Positions 56,641 to 64,000 of a DNA stretch of 64,000 bases are shown here, piece after piece (the first letter of the stretch is position 1; each line of letters starts with the position of its first letter). Position numbers and translations under genes: made by a program. Where the stretch lies: assembly GCA_031216445.1 (NCBI GenBank), contig CM062202.1:18871501-18935500 (forward strand), read 5' to 3'. The notes under the pieces are model-generated. The model was given only the letters and a program-made list of their open reading frames with translations. It searched no databases and was not told where the DNA came from. This DNA comes from Lateolabrax maculatus. Taxonomy: Eukaryota; Chordata; Actinopteri; Acropomatiformes; Lateolabracidae.

Positions 56641-59600
56641 TATAATTTTATATGTTTTTCATTACAAGTGACTTCTTTCACTCTTTGTTAATATAAAATA
56701 TTGATTTTAGCAGCTTAAAGTATGTCTGTAAAGACTGCGGTCATAGTGACAAATAACATATTTGTACTGCGTAATGCGTTTTTTATTTTCTGCACACAGC
56801 AGTTCACTTTTTCTTGAATTTTTTCCTTTCTGAGTCTTTATAGGAGAACCATTTCATACATTTGTAGCCATCTACATTGTAACCATGAATGCAGGTTTTA
56901 AGAAAGAAAGACATGAGTGAGGTATCTTGATTCAATACAATATTGTGATACATAAGATGGTAAGATCTCAGATCTTTCCTCTAGGATTGGTCTGAGGTGG
57001 ATCTCTGCTCTCTGAATTATGTTATGAGGTTAATTTCCATCTCTGCAAACAGCTTTCACACATCCTGTAAAATCTGAATTCACTATGTTAAGTTCGAATA
57101 CTTTTTTTCAAGCCTTTAATTTTAGTTGTATTCATGCACACTGTCTAATTGTACCTCGATACAATGCCTTGTTCATACAGTGCACAGTATATCATTCATG
57201 AGCCCAGAGCTCGTGCACAGACACAGTGGATATCTGGCTCATTGCGCCAATGGAAAACTTTATGGAATTTCCAGCAGTTTTTCAAAGAGGCAATGGCAAA
57301 GGAAAATGCCACTTATTACAGAGCAGAGGCGGTACTTTCTGGCTACACAGCAGCAGGCTATCAATGACAAGAACCAAGGAGATGACTGTCAGCATATTTC
57401 AAACCACAGTAGTTTTCTGTATTCAGTTCACGTGAGAGCATATGGAGCTCCAACTGCAGGACTGCAGAACCTGGGAGCCCCCCCCCCCCGGTCAGCACAT
57501 TTGGACCATCTGACACAGTGACAACAGGGAACTTCAGGGACACATTTCACAACAACACGAGAAGTGTTTGTTTGAGCACAGTCGAGCCAAGGATCACACA
57601 GCCTCATGGGGTTGCGGAGAGCGGAACAGTGTCAAACTCTATTGAATAATCTGAATTAATAACCAGAGACTGGCTGCGGAGACAAAGCTTCTTTCAATGA
57701 GGACAAGGCCTCAAGAAAATGCTGTTGGTTGTAGATTATTATGAGTCAATAAAACACCCAGAACAGGCAGAAACAAAGACAGACTGCAGCTTTCTCCAAG
57801 TAACAAATTGCTCCAAATCTGCATCAATAGTTTAAAGCCACTACATCTCAACTTTATGGCAAAAGTTATCTGAACAAACATGTACCCAGGTTGTCTCAGC
57901 AGTGTTTTCCGAAGCTGACAAGGCTCAGACTCCAGTACCGAGGCTGATTTACATACGGGACAGATGTTGCATCTTACTGCCACAGTAAAGGCGTTTTCCA
58001 TCATGTTAAAGGAGCCACTTTTCAAACCAAAAAGTAATTCTTCCTTGACATTAACAGATGTTCAGCGGGCCACATCATCCCACTGTGACTCCCAAGTGGC
58101 GATGATGATGCAAGCAGAAAAGCGCTGACAGACTCTCCATACAGGGACATACTATAACTATATGGACAAACTTAAACAGGTTTCTGTAAATAAGTAAGTA
58201 AGTAAATATCATTCCAACAACAGCAAGGGGCAGCGAATAAAAGCAAACGCGCTCGCTGCTGCTGTCGGGGCTCTCTGAGGTCCAGGAAGAGATTTTTTAG
58301 ACAGCCGATAATAAAGGCCTACAGCCTCAATGGCTCCTTTCTTGCTGTTTGCAGTAAACATTGGGAGGAGACGTATTGGCGAGTATTTCTATGACCAAAT
58401 CTGCATCTCTGCAGGACCTGTCACATGGCCTGCGTGCCCAGCTGTGATGAATAGCCCTTATTTCACAACCAAACAAATGAATGTTGCCTGAAAAAGGAGG
58501 AAAAAATCACTTTGTGCTATTTTTACAGGGGAGAGGAGAGGGGAAGGTTGATAAGGAATAAGTTATGTGAAATGCTATTTATTTGCCCGTATCTCACCTC
58601 ATTTATATGTATTAATCATACTTGTGAGATTGAGTCAGCAGAATAACAGAAACTTTTACTGAAGGTCTACGCTACAACATGCAGGGGCGTAGCAAAAAAT
58701 ACAAAGGCATTCTCCAGGGCCATACGCAGGGTTTTAGAAATACAAGGTCCAAAAACAAAAATGTGATTTCCCTGATCCAAATATGTGAATTTTAAGATGT
58801 TTGGAGGGCAAAAAAAATGGATAACAATGGCTTTAAAACCATGTCAGTGGACAAAAGCTTAAATGATCTGTCAAGTGTCTCTTTTCCCTGTGTCTCCTGT
58901 TCTCTCAGCCTCCTTTTCTGTGTCTCTGTTTTCCATAACCTGCTTCCCCATCGCTCTCATATCCTCTTAACATTACATTCTATCTGTTAATTTCTCTAGT
59001 CTTTGTTCTCTCTCACCCTCTGTATTCACTGCCGGCCCCTTTCTCTGTGACTCCTCACTTGTCTCTCTTGCCGAATGTATAGTAAATTATTTATTAAAAT
59101 GCTATACACCTTCTTTATTTCATCTTTGTATTTGAGTTTGCATCATTTTGGATTTATATTATAGAAAGGTGTCTCATACTGTACATAAACTTAAGAAAAA
59201 GGTGTGTTATACAATACTATATATACACACTAATACTATATTATTACACTATAATCATTCAAGGTATTTGTGTTGTTGTTAAACTGAGCCTATAGGGTTC
59301 CACTGTAATTACCCAAGAACATTTACTGTATATCTTCATGGAAATTACTTAGTTGAATTGGATCAGGTCAGTTTTTGTTTGTGTTGAACAGCACAGGGAC
59401 ATAATGCTAAGCCTCCTGGGCACAGAGGGCAATACCTGGTCTTCCTCTCTCATCTTCATCTCTTTCTCTTTCTCTCAGTCTCCTCATCTTGTCCCGAATC
59501 TCTTCCCTTCCCAAAGCTGAGCTTTAAATGAACAGATTCTTTTCATTTTGGTCAGTGAAGAAGGTAAACACAGGGGTCGATTGATATCTATATGTCAATT

Positions 59601-60923
59601 GTACTGGTGTCATGATGGATGTCGACTGTTAAACGTAACTTGACGGCACAGGAGCTGTTGGTCAGATGATGTCAGGGGATGAATGGCATTGAACTACCAG
59701 CATGTCTTTTATTATGTACACCTCAGAAAAAAGGGAGGGGTGCATATGGCCTTGGCCTTTCTCTATGGGCATTGCTCAGCCAATTTCATGAACAGGGATT
59801 CAGCTGGGTTTTACTTTTTGGTTGAGTTCTCAGTTGAGGCTCAAAAAAGGACTAAGATTGATCAATGTGTGTTAAATTGACCGATTCCAATATCCCCACA
59901 CTATACCTATTAACAACCACAGATCATTTGTGTGTTAACATGTTTATCAGCCCACACTGCACTTTGGGCAAATGAGCGGTGAGAATGAAAGAGCTGTGGA
60001 TTTGTTCATTATGATGTTAATGAATTTGATCTAACCCAGTATAATTACTTTAAATGAAGGCATTAAGAAGCCTCTGTACTTCAGCAGCAGTAGGAGGGGG
60101 AAGCAGCTTTGAGGCTGGATCTTTAAAGGCGTCTTCCAGCTCCAGTTTCAGTGTTACCAGCCCTTCAGCCACAGACTGATCCTTCCATAGCAACCCAAAT
60201 AAACACTCCCCGAACAGTCTCACTGCTCAAGTGCCAGGAATGCACACTTTATGGGACTTTATGATCGGAAATACAGTCTGGAAATAGTTTTTATCAGGTC
60301 TTTGCCTTTATTTTTTAAGTTAAGTGATATAAAAACTGGTTGTTTTAAATTGGATTCTCTTTAAGACTTTACAAACATGGATTATGTACCACAGGAGAGA
60401 CAAATAAAATGCTGTGTTTCAAAGGCATTGTAGACCTCTAACACAGTCCCTTGCTCCAAAAAAAGAAAAGCACTTGGTTCAGCACTGTAAGCAGGGCAAT
60501 TTACCCTACAGCACTCTCTCAATTAACCTCAAACAAGTGATGCTCTTGCCTGGCACTGTCTGTCTCTGACCTCTGATTGGAGTGAGGGCCGGGCCGGACA
60601 GGCTAACTGCTTGCCTAAAATCCACAGGGTCCAGCTGTAATTGAGAATCCAGGGTTCCATCTGAGCGGGCTTGACCTGAGCGAATGCTTAAAGTTTCGGT
60701 GAGTTAGGAAAGCTCAAATTGTTTAGCTGGAGGGCGTTTCGCAGAGGACTACTCCGAGGAGCTCGGCGTGTGGCGAGAGGAGCGATCGAAAGCTGAACAC
60801 AGGGCTGAAGTTTCTGTCTGTCTGTGTAGTAAGTGGCCGGCGTCATGTCTCCACTCTGCTGTGATGCCTTAACTTCTAAAAATAGGACACAGCATTGTGA
60901 ACTAAATTTAAAAAAGCAGCACA

Positions 60924-60925
<2 letters not shown>

Positions 60926-60973
<48 letters not shown>
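60926..60973 (+). repeat. CA microsatellite
   Basis: About 24 uninterrupted AC units, in the proposed sgcg 5' intron. Confidence 0.97.
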
Positions 60974-60977
<4 letters not shown>

Positions 60978-61325
60978 TAGGTATAACTCATGAAAAAGAC
61001 ACAATATTACTCATAACACATAAAAAATTAGAGAGGTGCTCTTTTGTAAGGTTATTTTTGTACTCCAATATTGCTGGCCATGTATGGTAAAACTGCCGAC
61101 AGCTGGCAACCAAAAACACTTTTTCCAAATCCCAAACTACCTCTGTAAAGACTACAAAGTAATCACAGCACAACATGAGCCACAAAGAAAGGGAAAAAAA
61201 CGAAAACAACTGCACAGTAGGTCAGTAGAGTGGCATTATGAAAACACTTAAACGTGATCTTAAGAGGGCGTGAAAGAAACTACATGGCACAGAGTCTCTC
61301 TGAAAGAAAAGGGCAGATTACTCAC

Positions 61326-61455
61326 CGTTGTGTGTTGAGGAACAGCAGTCCTCTTTCTCTACGCAACAGTAAGCAGAGCTGGGGCTGGTGTGAGCAGCTT
61401 GAGCAGCAGCAGCGCTTGAGCTCCTCACACGTCTGTCAGCCACTCAACAGCTGCG
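61326..61455 (-). promoter_or_regulatory. sgcg: Candidate non-coding first exon and promoter of sgcg
   Basis: A strong minus-strand donor, ACAACG|GTGAGTAAT, has its last exon base at 61326. The GC-richer sequence above it includes a CAGCTG E-box at 61,448-61,453, the type bound by myogenic factors. Human SGCG also has a non-coding first exon. The upper limit and promoter role are inferred. Confidence 0.35.
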
Positions 61456-61598
61456 TGCCATAAATCCAGCTCTGGAAGTGCCCTGACTAATCACCACGAG
61501 ACGGCGCTCCCGCTCCTCTGCATGCCCACTCCGACTGTTTCCCCCCCCTGACTCCCTTTTAGCCTTCCTGCAGACATTTGAATATCATCAGGGTGTAT

Positions 61599-61600
<2 letters not shown>

Positions 61601-61631
<31 letters not shown>
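61601..61631 (+). repeat. GA microsatellite
   Basis: About 15 uninterrupted GA units followed by a G/A-rich stretch, about 150 bases upstream of the candidate sgcg first exon. Confidence 0.95.
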
Positions 61632-61634
<3 letters not shown>

Positions 61635-62263
61635 GGGGAGGAGGACATAATCATCACTGGAGAGAGGTTCAATCTCTCTTTCACACGCAGAGAAACCATC
61701 CATAATGAACAGAGGCAGTTGTTTGTCATGCACACCAGTGAGTCACTTTCGCTGCCCAACCCAGGGCTCGACGCAGTCCGGTCTAATTTGGGACTTCAGT
61801 CATGGCTCTCAACATAAAGTTGAGCTGGTCTGATGGTGACAGTCAGGAGGACGGGGTGGACCTTGAAGAGGGCAGTCAGTAAGTCAGAGTGGCAGAGGAG
61901 ACAGGCTGCAAACACAGCGTATTAATAGACAGGAGGGGTGGTGAAAGTTGAGGTGGTTGAATGGAAATAGTTTGAGTCATGTTTCTGAATCATTTCAGTC
62001 ACAAAATACAGCTCATTCTCACTTTATACATATATGTTAGGTGAACAAATATCAATAATTCAAGATCATTGTTCAATATTGCTGAAATATAGATGATTCA
62101 TATGTTCATATGTCACATGTTCTTTCAGAGGGTTTTAAAATTGTGGGTAACTCGTTTTGGCATAAAACATTTACATCTACATATTTTGTGTGTACTGTTG
62201 CTCTTGTGTTAGAAAGTGGCCCGGTTAGATTGCCAGTAACGCAATTATTAAAAAGACACTTAC

Positions 62264-62318
62264 CTCACCAGGGGTTGCTGCTCGGTGAATCCGTTGATGA
62301 TGACTTGACTGACATTCA
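62264..62318 (-). other. Candidate small non-coding exon upstream of sgcg
   Basis: Minus strand: acceptor CTGTCACCAACAG, a 55-base GC-balanced segment, then a consensus donor GTGAG|GTAAGTG. It contains an ATG whose frame closes within the segment (16 codons), so it would be 5' UTR. It may be an alternative 5' exon of sgcg. Splice signals are the only evidence. Confidence 0.25.
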
Positions 62319-64000
62319 CTGTTGGTGACAGGTTAAAGAGTCCTGAAGCTACATCACAATGTTGCACACTGAAAAAGACATGGCTGAATGAAAATGTCGG
62401 CATCTCTCCACCGTGTGCTCAAGAATAGAAGCTGTCAAAACAGAATGAAAGGAGAGTTCTGACAGTTTTATATATAAAAACTATATTTGTATTTTTTTTC
62501 CTCCACCATTTTTTAACAATATATAATATTTAGCACAGGTGAAACCAATTTCAATAAGGCTCTATTCCAATAAGTGCCTCAGTAAGCCAGCACGGACAAT
62601 ACCAGGACCCTGGAACTGAAGCACCTGAACAGAACGTCGTCATTATCAATTGCATTTGAGCTTTTTAGTTATTACATGCCAAAATGTCTTTGTGTCGGTT
62701 AAAAAAACATCTTTTTTTACTTTTGTAATAACATTAACGATGGCTCCAGTGTCTCAGCAAACCATGACAGTGTGACAGTGACTCAGCGTGCGCAATGAAA
62801 GCAACCTGAAACTGAAACAGCAGAATGGAATTCAGCCATCATTAACTTTATTATTTATACCTGTGTTTTTCCTACTTTGGTTGATGTGGTGATTTTATTT
62901 GTACCTCTACCTTTAGTTGACATTATGAAGTAATAAAAATGCCATTTTAAAGGCTCTGCTCACCCGTGGAAACCCACACAGGTGATTTGATTCCTCAGGA
63001 CTGTGTGGGTGTGCACACACTGAGCCTGATTAACGTGTCCCTGACTCTATTGTTAGCTGTTGTTGCACCTGTTAGTGCGGAACAAATTTCACATTGCACT
63101 TCTGACCTATAGTATGAATATTCACCCCCTCTCCCAGCAACTGAAGCCCATACGACAGACAAATCCAACCATGTGTTTCGGTGGGCTTCTCCAGAAGACG
63201 CCAGCAGACTCACAGGTTCACCTTTGCTCAGCTGTGACCGTGGTCGGCCAATAGAAACCACACTGTCTTTTTAAATGGAGAAGTCATTATTCCTACACTG
63301 TCATCACCTTGCTTTGTACAATATCACTACTAGATTACAAACTGCAGCACTGTTTTCTCATACACTGTTTACAGTTTGTGAATGCTTTTCTCAATATTTA
63401 TTTATTACCCTCCATGGAAATTTGACATTGCATCCTTTTTTGGAGCTGGGTGCAGGACAGTTTCATTGACCTGAAGGCTGATGTTACCGTACCTTTAACG
63501 TGGGGTCTGGTAGCTCCATCCACCTTCAACCTGTGCTGGAGACTAGTCGCCACAATATCTGAAAACACCTGTCTGAGTATGCTGTGCCTTTAATAATGTC
63601 ATGTATTTATACGCAAATATAGGAATACAGAGCTGGAACTCATTAATCACAGCAGGAAGAATACAAACTGATTACGGTTACTTCAGTATATTTACAAAAG
63701 TCAAACATGATTACAAAGACTGATTGCAGTTACACCAAATTATAGGAACGTGACTTCCATGTTAATTATTATTATTTGACAAGAGCACAGCACTGTGTAT
63801 CCCAGCACGCTACAAGTAAGACATGTCATGTACCTCTCATTTATACCTTATGTCTAATAAAATCAGACATCACCAGCAGCGGTTCTTTGCTTCAACGTTC
63901 CACAGAAACTTTCATGCGGAAGAAACAGAAATCCCCAGAAAACAGAGACTTATAAAGAATTCAGTTAGGCTGATGTAAAATTAGGAAAACTACAACAATT

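Larger units (their letters stand above)
56127..61325 (-). other. sgcg: sgcg 5' intron (probable), 5.2 kb
   Basis: Lies between the start-codon exon and the nearest donor-bearing candidate for a 5' exon. It holds the 56.35-56.64 kb dispersed repeat, a C tract at about 57,479-57,489, AT-rich sequence and the 60.93-kb CA microsatellite. No coding exon was recognised. Confidence 0.55.
61456..64000. other. Region upstream of sgcg, no gene recognised
   Basis: Mostly AT-rich, with a GA microsatellite at 61.60 kb and one candidate small exon at 62.26 kb. Open frames are short and patternless. Nothing else could be supported to the right edge. Confidence 0.5.

Noticed and set aside
1..64000. CRISPR array, phage, insertion sequence or bacterial operon
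   Set aside because: All tandem arrays are microsatellites, genes have introns, and no prokaryotic signals were seen.

Overview
This is a stretch of vertebrate nuclear genome, most probably from a ray-finned (teleost) fish. It has interrupted genes with GT-AG introns, long AT-rich non-coding spacers, CA/GT/GA microsatellites, and several dispersed repeats of types common in teleost genomes. There is no operon, phage, CRISPR array or bacterial mobile element, and I saw no tRNA or rRNA gene. Every gene model below was built by hand from reading frame, splice-site phase and remembered human proteins; no search was run.

Three genes account for all the convincing coding sequence. (1) tnfrsf19 (TROY, a TNF-receptor superfamily member) lies on the minus strand, from a GC-rich first-exon region near 19.8-20.2 kb down to about 2.25 kb. 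It has eight well-supported coding exons: signal peptide, cysteine-rich domains, transmembrane segment and cytoplasmic tail. Two tail exons have no ATG-initiated frame and show only in splice phase and similarity to human TROY. (2) sacs (sacsin) lies on the plus strand from 24.3 to about 47.2 kb. Nine coding exons join in perfect phase to a 4,578-residue protein, nearly the length of human sacsin. The last exon carries 11.55 kb of uninterrupted coding sequence. (3) sgcg (gamma-sarcoglycan) lies on the minus strand from 56.1 to 50.0 kb. Seven coding exons join to 290 residues, with probable non-coding 5' exons near 61.3 and 62.3 kb.

tnfrsf19 and sacs are head-to-head with about 4 kb between first exons; sacs and sgcg are tail-to-tail with 3.85 kb between stop codons. 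As I recall it, human 13q12.12 has the same order and orientation (SGCG, SACS, TNFRSF19), so this is an old syntenic block. The proteins do not form one pathway: TROY is a neural/epithelial signalling receptor, sacsin a giant cytoplasmic co-chaperone, gamma-sarcoglycan a muscle membrane glycoprotein.

The rest is introns, UTRs and spacers. They hold microsatellites, dispersed repeats (some in two or three copies here), two tRNA-like SINEs in sacs introns, a 79-bp near-perfect palindrome in sacs intron 2, and GC-rich blocks that could be regulatory. I found no new multi-gene system. The points most worth a second look are the uncertain C-terminus of tnfrsf19 (tandem donors giving two endings), overlapping upstream ORFs in the sacs leader, and the sacs intronic palindrome.
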